64,000 nt of DNA, from NCBI RefSeq assembly GCF_028453695.1, contig NC_135778.1:24748898-24812897 (forward strand). The letters are read 5' to 3'. The position numbers were made by a program, and so were the translations under genes. Source of the stretch: Augochlora pura (taxonomy: Eukaryota > Arthropoda > Insecta > Hymenoptera > Halictidae). Shown piece by piece: positions 1-12,456 of the stretch. How positions within the stretch are numbered: position 1 is the stretch's first letter; every line of letters begins with the position of its first letter. The notes under the pieces are model-generated. The model saw only the letters and a list, made by a program, of their open reading frames with translations. It did not search any database and was not told the DNA's origin.

Positions 1-688
1 TAAGTATACGCGAATTGCACTACATTTGGGGAGTTCCACACACGTGACCAAACATTTATGGCTGGCGTACGCAGCGCATGAAATGCACGTACGCAAACGC
101 ACTCTTCATGAAAAAAAGAAAGAAAATGATATCTGTGAGGAAACTTTTAAAAGCTCATCCAAAATCATCATCATTGCCAACCAGAAGTCTTTTCTCCTCA
201 AAAAATGCTCCTCAGTGTAGTCATTACTTAATCACTTGCACTATAACGTGCTTGCCACGCACGTCGAGATACTTTTGTTCATTCACGTAGATATTCCAAA
301 ATGTTTTGAAATCCGCCATACAGAAGAAGAAATCCACCATAAGACATCCGTATAAAATTCTTTATGTAAGACCCTATCAACGCGCTGGGGCATTGCTTAA
401 AAGCGTCAAAGTGACTCACTGCATGGTTATACTATAGCGCACAGCACACCGCAACTGTGAGTTTATTGGTAGCGCAAGTGATTAATGAAATTATTCAATG
501 TTGCAGGATCGCTATTGTGGCTCATGTGAGACCAGAGTATCTACATCAAGAAAGATCCCCAAATGGATCTCGCTGACTATAAAAGCTAAACTAAGTGACA
601 TAAGTGGTACATTCTAATAATGTTGTTGAGCAAACAGAGCGTTACAATCACTACAACTTATTAGTTGAGCATATTGACAACTTTTTTT
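1..688. other. Gene-poor left edge with MFSD11 3' flank
   Basis: No coding region can be supported here. The short open frames near 26-290 are low-complexity, have no recognisable domain and overlap each other. A TTTATT at 462-467 is an AATAAA polyadenylation signal when read on the minus strand. It lies about 225 bases beyond the MFSD11 stop, so most of 470-688 is probably the 3' UTR of that gene. Confidence 0.4.
462..467 (-). terminator. Candidate polyadenylation signal for MFSD11
   Basis: The hexamer reads AATAAA on the minus strand and lies about 225 bases downstream of the MFSD11 stop codon. It is the canonical hexamer at a plausible distance. No transcript evidence is available, so use of this site is inferred. 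Confidence 0.4.
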
Positions 689-3334
689 CTATTCAACGAG
701 AGTAGGGTTTGTATCAGTCGCGGCATTATCGGCTTCTCTTCTGGAAACGCGTTCGACGTAACAGAAGGCAACGGTACCGATGACGATCGTTATCGCTAAT
801 ATAAGAAGTTGTATGTAAAGGCTGACACTACTGCTATAGCCAAAACTGATTGCAGCCGCGGCAGATTGGCAAAATTTGAATAGCGCGAAGGCTGATGCAC
901 TTTGTCTCGTAAAAAGAGTACCGAGTAATGAGTATATTTGAGTGTTGAAGCAAGCATCACCAAAACCCAATGCAAGGCTTCCAGCCATAGCCAAGGTTGG
1001 TGACGGTTTGATGAACCCTACTTCGTCGGTGTCCATAAACGGTGAGTCGTTTGGCAAGTTTAAGAAAATGGTGATAAAAGCAAATAGATGTACACAAAAT
1101 CCCGTAATTACAACCAACCACCCACCGCAGTTGCGAGTCAGCTTTGATGCAAAAATACCAAAGATGGCTCCACCAATGACCTCACCGATTCCAATGAAAA
1201 TTCCGGAGAGGCCTACAAGGCTTTTACGCGACTCGCCAATTGCTTTGGTGAATCCAATGCTTGACGAGTAAACACCTGAATAGAACGTTAATACAAGACC
1301 AGTGTATACAAAAGTCAAGCACAGCATAAGCATCTTTGGCGTTAAGAAAAGACTGGACGCATCTATAAACGCATCCCAGGCTGCTACCCATGGCCTTTCT
1401 CTTGCAGGCTCTGTCATTTGAAGTTCCCTGTCAGCGCTGGAAACCCCTTCAGCTTCACCCAGAACCAGCCTCTGTGATGAACTCCTCAGAGTAGCCAAGA
1501 GACAGGTGCCAGCAATGGATATCCCGGTTAGCACGCTAAAAACGATTACCCTCGTCGAGCTGTCAATTTTTGGCTTTGTGAACATGAAGTACACAAACAG
1601 GTTGCCGATGAACATCGACGATTGGAAGATTGCCCAGAACACTCCTGCATTTCTGGACATGGTTTCGGCATTGCTGTTCTCTGTTAGGTACTGTCCATGT
1701 CCTGTCCATATCAAAGCAGCTCCAAGACCAAGGATGCAGGAGGCACTATAGAGTAGTTCATCTCGTGGCCACAGGAACGATGCTATGAAAAGGACGTAAC
1801 AGCAAGCGCCAGTTATTATAGCAACTCGTGGCCCTGACATAGAGATGTACGATGGAGCTAACCAGTTGCAAGTGGCGAGGACTGCATAAATAATGGACAA
1901 GCTCGTGTAGGCATTGCCAGTGAAACTTGGGTCTTCATCCGTAATACTTTGCAACACGGTTTTCTATATAGAAAATAAACACAATTTAATATGTATGTGA
2001 AGACTTAGAAAAGAATAAGTGAGATATGCTTTTCAATAAAACAAGTATACCATAGTTCTTTTTCTTATCTTACATCTTAAAAAATGATCGATAATAATTT
2101 ATCACAAGCTTTTCTTAAACGTGATTTTTTAAGAAGTTCTAAGTGTTTGTTATTTAGCTGATAAGAATGGATCCTTGATCAAGTTTTAGTGCCCTACATT
2201 CCAATGAATCTTAAGCACACAGATTAATCATATCAAAGAATTCATAAAAAATTTTCACTGATAGATAAGTATAAAAAATTCCATGATCAACTGATTATTT
2301 GATAACAATATTCATTCCAAGATGCATTGATATATACAGTAATAAAATAATGTATAAATATTATCATTTACATAAAATATTGCATTTTTATAGTCTTGAA
2401 CTTATAAATGAAATTCTGTAATATCTAAAAATATTATCATATAGGTATATCAATTTTATATTTGTTATGTGTGAATCACCTTGAAATCAGTCATATAAAG
2501 CTGTCATTAAGAACTGAAAGCTGTAAAGTACATTTCTGTGCTGTTTACAGTTTCTCTGGTAAATATTTTCTATTTACAAAATAATTAAATAAATAATTTG
2601 TCATGGTACATTTATCAACAGTATGTATATGTATTTGATAATTATTGAAATACTATTAAATGCATTGTATGTCTCATTACATATACGAGTTATATTCAAC
2701 AATTTTGTTTAAAATGAATTGGTACACACAAATAGTATTTTTTGTTTAAAATTGTTTGATATAATTAGAATATATTAACAATTTCAAAGAGTACAGAGGA
2801 ACTATGAAATGTCAACATTTGTAACATTATATGATCATCCTTTGAGCTTTCACACTTTTAAATTTACTATAGAAAAGTGGCATATATATTGCAACAATCA
2901 ATCATTTAAATTAAAAATTTGAACCAATTTCTCGTGTTTTTAAACCAGTGTTCATGCCTAAACATTGTTCAGACGAGATCCGTCATGTATGTGCTATACA
3001 CGGATGATGTGATAAAACACATTGAAATGTCGCGAAAAAAGTAAAAGATTACAATGCGTGTCTGTATTTAAATTTCGCACACTACGCACGTCAGTGTCCA
3101 TGTATATAATTCAACGTGAATAAAATTTTAAAAAGTATACGTTTACTGCGGAAGTCACAGAAATAAGTAAATACATCTGTTTAAAACAGTTGACCTGATT
3201 TACTTGTCAAAAGCATATGTCAACGTTGCCTTCGCACTCACCTCAATGTTTCCCATCGTTTGAAATGCGGTAAATACTAACATGAAACCCCAACTCAGTA
3301 TCATCACATTTATAAAATTCCTATTTATAGTCAT
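689..3334 (-). CDS. MFSD11: UNC93-like protein MFSD11 (major facilitator superfamily)
   Basis: Two coding exons, 3334-3242 (31 codons, phase 0, donor GTGAG) and 1963-689 (acceptor TATAG), give about 455 residues, close to the usual MFSD11 length of about 450. The start is the ATG at 3334. The exon junction rebuilds the N-terminal signature FTAFQTMGNIE followed by KTVLQSI, which matches the family. About a dozen hydrophobic segments are spread along the protein. GLSGIFIGIGEVIGG in the second half and the late GFGDACFNTQ are hallmark MFSD11/UNC93 motifs. It should be a polytopic membrane protein; the family substrate is not known. An acidic loop separates the two halves, as expected for this fold. 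The 1.28 kb intron is AT-rich and holds nothing recognisable. I am confident of the family and of MFSD11 rather than UNC93A/B. Confidence 0.9.
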
Positions 3335-4800
3335 ATTGATCACGTTAAATAAAATATTTCAAATTGAGAAAGAAATGAAAAATTTTAGTCGTTTTTCGCG
3401 CACACGTTTTGAAGTTTCACAGTTGAAAACCATATATTTTTAGTTAACAGATGGTGGCTGCGTGACAGCAAAAGAAAACCACGAGGGATAGTGTCGTGTC
3501 TACGGTGTGTAACAATGTGTACTGTCCTTTCTTCTGTTACACGATTTGAAGTCATCGCCGGAACATAATACATCTATACGTACTCACACACCATCATACA
3601 TAGATCTATACATATATGCATTGATTATGCAATGCACCGTTAAATGTAAAGTATTGTAACAAGGAATTCTTGCGCATTGATGATTACGAAGTATTGTAGT
3701 TTATTTGCTAAAGTATGACAATTTATAGAAATTATGATTTGACATTTTTTTAAATCAAAATATGTGCATACATATGTACATATGCATGCAATCGACATAA
3801 CCCGTAGTGTCATCTGCAGCAAACTGTCCGAGTTGTTAGCTGTCAATCATATTTATAATCTTGTCACTTTTCCATAGGTGGCATAACCGAACTCTTTCTT
3901 TGTACGATATAATGAACAAATATTAATAAATCTAGAGCCTTTAATGTAAATATAATATCGATTCATATCAATCCAGCAAAATAATTTACTATTAAATTAA
4001 TTAAATATATGAATGAAATTTGTTTGTAGTTATTTATGTTGCTGTAGTTTATATTAGAAGACACATTTAAAAATCTTTAAGACAATACAAATATGAAAAA
4101 TATTTAATTGATTTTAAGGAAATAGGGTAATTCAATTGGTGTAATCGTTGATTATCTGCAATAGAAATGTTCATTTAAGTTTTGCCGCCAGGAGGATGAT
4201 TATTCATTCTAAACTTTAGAGACGAACGAAAATGGCGTACCATTTCCAGTAAAAAGTCGTTGACTATCCCGTTATCGGATGCTCTGATAGAATTCAAGAA
4301 GCTAATGCAAAAAATTGTGAAACGATAAGAAATCGACGTGGTGAGGGAGTATGTAAGGTGTGGAAGGTTTATACAGTTTTATATACATTTTGATACGGTC
4401 ACCTGGCAAGCAAGGGTATAAAATGCCGTGACTAAAATTTGCGACGGTTTGACACGTTTACAAACTTGATAATTTCGGTGTTAAATTTTGCAAAGGTTCT
4501 TTGAAAGTGGTAACTTATCAATGGTACAACAAGATAGGCCGATTCAAGAAGTGGAACTCGCTTATAAAGGATATGAAATCACTGTACAAACACTATGACG
4601 AATTGTCGTTGCCGAAGTGTAATGCAAAGGAGTCTTCCTTCTTTTTCTGTCAAGCCTGTATATTTTTAGTGTCGCATGATCGCATTAAAAATGCATACCT
4701 GTGAACATTAAAGTCAACAAGTGACAAGTGTTTACGTGACTGATATAGTTGAGTAAAATAGAAGTTTATTTATGTAAGAAGTGTTAAATGCTTATCAATC
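3335..4800. other. Divergent intergenic region, MFSD11 / RhoGAP
   Basis: This 1.47 kb AT-rich stretch separates the MFSD11 start (minus) from the RhoGAP start (plus). It must carry the 5' UTRs and promoters of both unless further upstream exons exist. Open frames at 3385-3573, 3640-3846 and 4501-4704 show no domain and no coding bias. I see no repeat or RNA gene in it. Confidence 0.4.
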
Positions 4801-7800
4801 ATGAAGAAACAGTTTTTCAGAGTTAAACAGCTCGCAGATCAAACGTTTTCTAGGTAATAATTCTTTTAAACACTTCCGTTCTGTTTATTTCTTCAACAAC
4901 TCACAAAATCCTCTTTGTATGTTTCATGGAAAGTAAAATGTTTATGGTAACATTGAAATCATTTAGAAATACATTGTAAAGCAAGAAAAGCAAACAATTT
5001 ATTTGATATCTTAGCATTTGATAACGTAAAGATAAGAGCGAAACCTACTTCAAGTTCCATTTTTGCATTTTTAAATATGAAAGTTTTAATGATACACAAC
5101 CAATAATAGCAGGCACAGTACACCAAAATAACTTATGAATCAGACAATCTTAAAATGGATTGACTTTACACCGCTTTGAATCTCTGTTTAATGTAAATTT
5201 ACTGGTTTTTAAAACTGTTTCAAACATTCTTTTTTATAGAGCTGGTAAGACAGAAGTACTGACTGACGATTTACAATCTGTAGACAAACATATTGAGCAA
5301 ATTAGGTTGGCTCTCACTGGATTAAGCAAAAGACTTGCTAATCCTCCAAATCAAGCTACAGCACAGGATGTTGCAAGTATAGAAAAGCGGCTGGTAATAT
5401 TTAATAATAAAAACTTGTTACTAAACTGTTTTATAGACAAATATTCTAATGCAAATTAAAATAGTAATTAAAGAAAAGACGCAGTGTTGTGTAATTGTAA
5501 TTAAACATTTGCAATTTTCTTAATGTAGAAGTTTTATTTAATATGTGCCTAATTTTTAGAAAAAATGCCCAGAATACATATTAGGGCAAACAATGCAAGA
5601 AAATGCTCGTGAGGATGGCCTCATGGGTTTTACGCTTACAGAATGTGGCCGCGCACAAATTTCTTTAGCAAATGAAATAATCGAACACGAAGCAAAAGTT
5701 GAACAATATGTAACAATCCCTCTACAACATATTTTAGATACAGATGTACCAAATATATTAAAGCATAAAAGAAATTTAGCACGATTAATATTGGATATGG
5801 ATAGTGTAAGAACAAGATATCTGCAAGCTAGCAAACATAGTGCTGGTAACAAATGATTTATAAAGCAATTACTCATCTGAAAGTTTTGGTTGAAATTTTC
5901 TGAATAATATTTTTGTTGAAAAGGAACAGGTGCAGCCAAGGTAGATAGTTTAAGAGAAGAATTAGAAGAAGCTGAAGCTAAGGTTGAGCAATGTAGAGAC
6001 CAGTTAGCTGCAGAAATGTTTCAACTTATGTCCAGGGAAACTGAATTAGCACATATTATTATTCAATACGTAAAACTTCAAAGGGCTTACCATGAAAGTG
6101 CACTTCATTGTTTGGAAGATCTTATTCCAGGATTAGAAAGTTACATAAGTAAATATTTCAATATTCATTAATTTTTGGAAGCTATTTTTTATTTACAAGA
6201 ATATCATTACCTTATTAATATATAGAATGGAAATATTTAGAGTCAGAAATAAATAATATTCGAGTACATTTGTTTAAAACACTTCTCTAATTTCAGATGA
6301 CAATGGAATGAAACCAGTTTATGGTTATCCACTTGAAGAGCACCTTAGGGTGACTAATAGAAAGATTGCTTTGCCTATCCAATTATGTGTATCTGCTTTA
6401 TTACAACTGGGTATGGAAGAAGAAGGCCTTTTTAGAATAGCTGGGGCTGCATCGAAGTCGCGACGAATTAAGTTAAGTTTAGATGCTTGCTGCCTTACGT
6501 TACCAATTGCTCTGGAATATAAAGATCCCCATGTGATTGCTGGCGCATTAAAGTCCTATTTAAGAGAACTTCCAGAGCCTCTTTTAACATACAAGTAAGT
6601 ATAATAAATGTACAAACAAGAGAAAATAATAAGATTGTATGCACAAATTTGATTAATTTAAAGATTATATCCTGAATGGATGGCAGCTGTAAAGATAACA
6701 AATAACGAGACAAGATTGAGAGCTCTTTGGGAGGTGCTATACAAACTACCTCCTGCAAATCTAGAAAATTTACGGTTCCTAATCAAATTTTTGGCTGTAC
6801 TCACGAAAAATCAAGACATAAATAAAATGTCACCACAAAACATTGCTATTGTTATTGCGCCAAATTTAATATGGAGTCCAGAAGAGGATGTCAATACAAT
6901 GGTGTAAGAACAGTTTCCTCCTATATCAGTTGTATAAGATGTCCTACTTTAGTTATTGTAAGATCACTTACAGCCTGATAATTTTCTATTTGTACAATCT
7001 CTATTGTCATTTCAGAATGAATATGAGTGCAGCTAATAATTCTAGTCTTATAGTGGATCAGTTGATTACATACGCAAATTGGTTTTTTCCTGGTGACATA
7101 GATTTTGTCCGTGATTTGGACGTTGGCATTATAAATGGTATAGAAAATCAAATCACGGGCATGCGTCGTTGTGTCTCGAATAGCAATCTCAGTGATCACG
7201 GTGAAAGTCCTCCACAAGGTAGTCCTAAACCGGCAGCTCGTAGAAAAAACAAACCAGCTCCAATACCACCGAGTAGCACGACACCTGACAAACATGATAG
7301 AAAGCCCGATGACAAACCACCACCTACACCTGACAAACCGCCTAGGCCTTTGACAACTGCAACCCTTAATCGTACAATGAATAAAGCTCATAAACAAGAT
7401 GTGATAAATACAGAGTTACCAATCAAACATGATAACAACATAGAAAAACAAGACATAAATACAGAAACAGAAGTCAAGCAACAAAGCCATGATACGAACG
7501 TAGCTGTAGACATACCGTCCTCAGGTTATTGCCCAGAACACATTAACGAAGTGATAGACGAATTACGTAATATCCACGCTGAGGTAGAAAAAAGAAATCA
7601 AGAATTACAAAAGCCAGAAAGGAAATTGAATACACTCGTAAACACAGAAAAATCCATTATTGAAAATTCATCAAATAAGTCAGAAACGGAAAATTCGGAA
7701 ACCTTAGTACAAAGGATAAAACCAGTAGTCACGGAGAAACCACATCCATCCACATTAGAAAGACGGAGATCAGTCGCAGCTCCAAGAAATATAACTAATG

Positions 7801-8799
7801 TAATACATAACACAGGTAAATATAATTACTAATTTTGTTACAACATTTTAGTTTAGAGAAGTTAAAGAGTCGGTGAAGAAGTTATCATTTCATGCTACAA
7901 TTTTAATATTGTTAAAAATTATAGAGGAACCAGTTGAGTTACGAAAAAAGACAGATAACACTAGTTCTACGAATACAAGCACGCTGGACAGAAGTAGTAA
8001 ACCAGCCATACCAGAACGGCCTGCTGGATTATGTCGACCTCCGAGCCTTATCAGACAACATCCACGTCACAGTAATGAAAATTTAGACATTGAAACAGGG
8101 GTGAGTATCAGGCAATTTTGAGTGTTATTCGACCTCAGTTTTACATATCAGATAACCCTTAATAAATGTAGTTACTGCCAGTGGACACAACAAATATCAC
8201 TGCCCGGATATTACATTATTGAAATACAATAACGTAAGCTATATTGAAAGTGGAGAACAATTCTGTTAATAATGTATATATTAATTTTGCTGAAAGTGTG
8301 AATGTAATTTTCCACAGTAGCAATGATTTTCACAGTGCTGTTAATCTGTTTTCTTTTTTCATAAAACCTACAGCCTTTAACATTAGAAAGAGCTCATGTG
8401 TACTCAGTCGACAAACAACAGGTCAGTATAATACAAGTGCGTGGCAATGGCAATGTGTTCTGCACAACGGGCGACAACAATGGCAACATGGCTTCGAACT
8501 TGCAGAGAAGCCCGAGTGTAGGTAGTCGACCGTCATCTATGTCCTTGTACGGTGAACGATCGGAAAAGCCTGCAAAATTAAGTGCGCCAGAACAAACGAA
8601 AGCACACGTACGGACCAGATCCGAAGGGAATATCATTGATGTTCAAACACAGACTGAAACAGTAGTAGTTATTAAATCACCGCAACAAACTGTTCCGGCC
8701 TCGCCAAGGTTCCATCAAAGACCTCCAAGGCCACAGCCACCCCCGCCACCTCCACCGACCGCGCGGCTTAAAACGGATCAAGAAAGTACTAATCTATGA
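4801..8799 (+). CDS. RhoGAP92B: BAR-domain Rho GTPase-activating protein (ARHGAP17/44, Drosophila RhoGAP92B family)
   Basis: Nine exons join in frame: 4801-4853, 5240-5393, 5560-5845, 5930-6148, 6297-6594, 6664-6903, 7016-7815, 7925-8100, 8374-8799, giving about 883 residues. Residues 1 to about 235 are a helical BAR domain opening MKKQFFRVKQLADQ. Residues from about 245 to 440 are the RhoGAP domain; its arginine finger is R284 in EEGLFRIAG, and GALKSYLRELPEPL follows. The C-terminal half is low-complexity with SH3-ligand proline clusters (KPAPIPP, KPPRPL, a run of seven prolines) and ends in ESTNL, a class I PDZ ligand like the one at the C-terminus of vertebrate ARHGAP17/44. The protein should bind curved membrane through BAR and switch off Rac/Cdc42-type GTPases. 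The exon 6 donor is taken at GTAAGA (6904) because only that choice keeps frame into exon 7. An in-exon GTCAGT near 8421 could be an alternative donor. An ATTAAA at 8980-8985 is a possible polyadenylation signal. Confidence 0.92.
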
Positions 8800-9536
8800 G
8801 ATCAGTTGTATAAAATGTGATTACCATAATCGTAAACGAACGTTCAAAGATCGAAGGGTTCTTATGACAAGCGACGACATATGGCATTAAGGAAAATGAC
8901 TGCAATGTAAGTTTTGTAAATTTTCTCATTTCGATGGACGTCGAGGTGTTTTAATATCTTGACTATTATGAAAATTTTAATTAAATCGATACCACTGTCA
9001 AAATACTATTTTCAATTGATTTTTTTTGTAGAGGGCGTCTCTTTTTACGTTTCTAAGCTATTACCGATGAAATAGTAAAAGAAGGAAACTTGTCTTCAAG
9101 TTCTTCAAATCTATAAGCATTTCTAACTGTATCTTAAAAATTAAGAAGTTATATCTAATTTTCATACTTAACTCTAATATTTTTGCAATTTATCAGTTTT
9201 TATACCTACCACAATAATGACAAAAGAAGTATTATAAAACTAAGGATGTAATTTGATAATTGATCTCTAGCCAGACATACAATTTAAGTTTGAAATTTTT
9301 TATATACTTATGATCAGAGCCGCCCTTAGGTTTTCTATGACAAAGGTCTATTATGACAATACTATATTTTTACATAATTAACAAGGTAGGAAACTACTGT
9401 TTAAATTATATTTAGTATAAGGTTCTAATTCAAAGAAAATGTTTGTTCCTCTATTTCTTAGTGCCTTTTAAAATTATGTGATCGAGTGTACAATCGACTA
9501 TGATGGATAAAATGATAAGACATCTCAAGATTTTTG

Positions 9537-10505
9537 GAACATGTGGAAAATGAGTATACAATATAATAAGGTAGTAGTTTTGACGTAATATATGAAGAAA
9601 TTAAATAAATTGTGTTCTATCTATTTACTATATATAAACAAAAATGAAAATTTGTGTGGACTAAATGGTAAGGCAGTGTCCATTTTATAGAAATCACTTG
9701 TTAATTACTTAGTTTATAAGTGTATCAATACTACTTAACCCAAAATTGAATTATGGGGTGAGGGAAAGCGTTAAACGAAAAAGAGAACATTAAAATACTC
9801 TTTAAGAAACCCTTAAAAAAATCTGAGATTTGTTATGTCCAGATGTAAATAATATATAATTAATGTAAATAATATTTCCACGATTTAAGAAAGGGGCAAA
9901 GGAAATGAAATTTATTCAATGTCGTATAAATAATGCTGTCTAGTTAAATTTAATCAAGGAACAGATAGAGACTTACGTTCGTAGAATTGCTGGGGCAAAA
10001 TATATATTTTAACAATATAATGCAGCTGTGCGTATCGCTCACATAGTAAGAAAATGATTTTAAAACGGAAAATGTAAAGATTTTAAATTATTCAACAAGG
10101 TCTGACCTAAGCATTATCGAGAATGTTTGGGTAAATCTCAAACGAATATTATATGAAGGTGGAAAGCAGTATAATAGTGTCCGAATTAAAATCTGCAATT
10201 TTAGAAATTTGGGTAAGCTTAGATAAAAAATATATAAATCTGTATAGAAGTTTACCAAGAAGAATGATTAACATGGTACACCATAACGGACAATCCACAC
10301 ACTACTCAAATTTAAATAAATTACGTAATTTTATTTCATTTTAATGCTTTCGTTATTTCACATTCAAAGTGCTTTATCATTTCGTTCACATAAAATTTCA
10401 TTTTTTTTTATTAATAACAAAGAGATAATACGATTTGTATAATTACTTCATATATTACGGCAAAACTACTACCTTATTATGCTGTGTATTTGTTCCACCA
10501 GTGTA
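9537..10505 (+). mobile_element. Degenerate Tc1/mariner-like transposon with terminal inverted repeats
   Basis: The inner left end (about 9554-9602) and right end (about 10441-10490) are inverted copies sharing nearly all of a block of about 45 bases, including ATAATAAGGTAGTAGTTTTG. Weaker similarity continues outward to about 9537 and to a TA at 10504-10505, the TA target typical of this superfamily. Between them, 10010-10344 encodes a decayed transposase C-terminus. The size of about 0.97 kb is shorter than an intact Tc1 element, so internal sequence has been lost. The copy is inactive. Confidence 0.75.
10010..10344 (+). pseudogene. Tc1-like transposase C-terminal fragment, broken
   Basis: Read across frames, the stretch gives QYNAAVRIAHIVRK then a stop, then SDLSIIENVWVNLKRILYEG, then after a frameshift near 10150 IWVSLDKKYINLYRSLPRRM. 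These correspond to the Tc1 DDE/D blocks around the second acidic residue (usual DNA.. H), the SPDLNPIENVW signature, and the C-terminal SMPRR..V....G..T.Y motif. Stop codons, a frameshift and replacement of the expected aspartate (Y in QYN) show that it is non-functional. The N-terminal DNA-binding part is not recognisable. Confidence 0.75.
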
Positions 10506-12456
10506 TGTATCCAAATGCACGAATTTACTTCGTAAATTTTGTTTTTCTATTTGTACACGTTTGAAGGACTATAAAAGATAATTTTAACTTTTTAAGGGCG
10601 TCCCTGCTCATAGTGTAATACAAAATAAGAAACATTTTATTTGGTACAGACTTTAGCAAATTTATATTTATTTGTAGTACGGATTTGTCCGTACATACAA
10701 GATCTTTGCTAAATAATGTTATAACCAACGAAAAGGTGATTCAATGAAAGAAGACGTTTAAAATTTTGATATTGATTTCATATTTCTTGTAATATTTTTC
10801 TAGCATATTTCAATGTATCAGGGTCACATAGATGAGTATTTGTCATCATTTTAATTCTTAATCTTTTTTCCATGGAAGTATAATTGTAAACATTGAAGTT
10901 TGTAAATTGTTTTATTTGTAAAGATTCTAACAGATTCAATATTAGCGCTCACAATAGAGTCACCTAATTGTTTATATTACAATTTAGTGAATACCATTAT
11001 GTAACTAAAAAATTTTACAGTTTTTAATATAAAAAATAGTATACAGAGAAGCCAATCATTTATAGCCAATCATTTCTGGTAAAAAAGAAATAGCCAATTC
11101 TTGTAAAGTATCGTAATATTTTCCCATTTTTAAATATTATACAATAAATTTGCGTCCGATTCATTTTGCAACAAATGATTGCCAGTATTTACCAACATTG
11201 AAGATATGGCTAATTTGCAAAATGATTAAACCAAATATAATGATCTGGTATTTTTATTTAATACATTATTCACCATCCATATATTCAATAATAATAAAAA
11301 AAGGAAAAGGAAATAAGAAATATTGATTTTTAGTAAATGTTTATTAAACTTATGTCTATCGGAATAAATTATGTAACTATTTTTAGAAATTTTAGTAACA
11401 ACAATCTTCAGAAAATGAACTTTTCCCAATAAGATTTAGATTCATATGATGGTAAATCATGTATTGTAATGAAAATGTTATGTAAAAGAAAAATACTTTC
11501 ACTCTCATTTATGTTATAATTTTTCTTTTACTTGATCTATTACAAGATAAAACAAAACTGTTCATAAAAACAGTTTAAATAAAATCTATTAATAACAGGA
11601 ATGTTACATAAGTAACTAAATGTCTGTTTGCTTGGTGATAAAAATTATCTTACATAAATTTAATTCATCCCAATCAGTTGTGCAATATTACAATTTTAAA
11701 TTACTTCTATTTTTATGTTCTAGTTAGATTGAACCACTTAGTGTGTATGAAATTTGTTAAATTTGTAGTTACAATGTAACTGAAAGAAAATTATATTCGT
11801 TAACTGAGAACGATAAAATCTTTATTATATTTGTTAATCTCTACAACTGAATTACATCTTTTGCTGAGTTTACTAGTAAATTTGAAATTCATTAAATTAT
11901 TTATATTTTTTATATTAACGAATTTATTGAATAAGTTGTTAATTAATTTTTACATCACCAAGTATCTAGACGAACGAAATAAATATTTTCGAGATATCTT
12001 CTATGAACTTTTTTCGAGTCATATACGAACTTATAAGTGGTTTCTTGTAATAAGCAATTAATTAATACGAAAAATATTTGTTTATTTTGTTTAAGTTTTA
12101 TTTTTACAAATGATTTAAATACATTTGCATTTCTTATTGTTATGAGGAAAATTACAAACCTTTTATATTCTGCATTTGTCAATTTAAAAATTATAAAAAG
12201 AATATAGCATTCTTTCTGTATTCTGTTATGATTAACAGATTATTATTTATGTTCCGCGATAAACAACAGAATGATATGTAAACAAAATCTTTTAAATTAC
12301 CATTGTGACAAGTTGTGCATTTACCTAAGGAGTGCTTAGGCTGTGAATGTAATGAAAACTGTTACAGAATCTAATTGTACATAAATAAAGAATTTATGAA
12401 AACAACGATACTTGGCAAGAAAGTACCATGATTTTACGAATAAATTTAGCTAGTTA

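Larger units (their letters stand above)
9315..10606. mobile_element. Possible hAT-like element relic enclosing the Tc1 copy
   Basis: The sequence starting CAGAGCCGCCCTTAGG at 9315 is mirrored at 10591-10606, which reads CAGGGACGCCCTTA on the other strand. CAGGG-type ends followed by CG-rich bases are typical of hAT elements. The flanking 8-mers (CTTATGAT and CTCATAGT) match at only 5 of 8 positions, so any target-site duplication is decayed. No hAT transposase is visible. The match could be chance, because the similar ends are only about 15 bases long. Confidence 0.35.
8800..12456. other. Intergenic region between RhoGAP and ACBD6 with transposon relics
   Basis: This is a 3.7 kb AT-rich stretch in convergent orientation, with the 3' ends of both neighbours facing inward. 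The 9315-10606 part is transposon-derived (separate entries). The rest, including 10607-12456, is AT-rich with no gene, RNA or clear repeat that I can support. The open frames at 10525-10728, 11226-11429 and 11831-12182 are AT-rich chance frames. Confidence 0.5.

Noticed and set aside
942..1751. Plus-strand frames opposite MFSD11
   Set aside because: Antisense shadows of a clearly recognised transporter exon.
6921..7397. 158-codon minus-strand frame
   Set aside because: Shadow of RhoGAP exon 7, which is supported by homology and splice phase.
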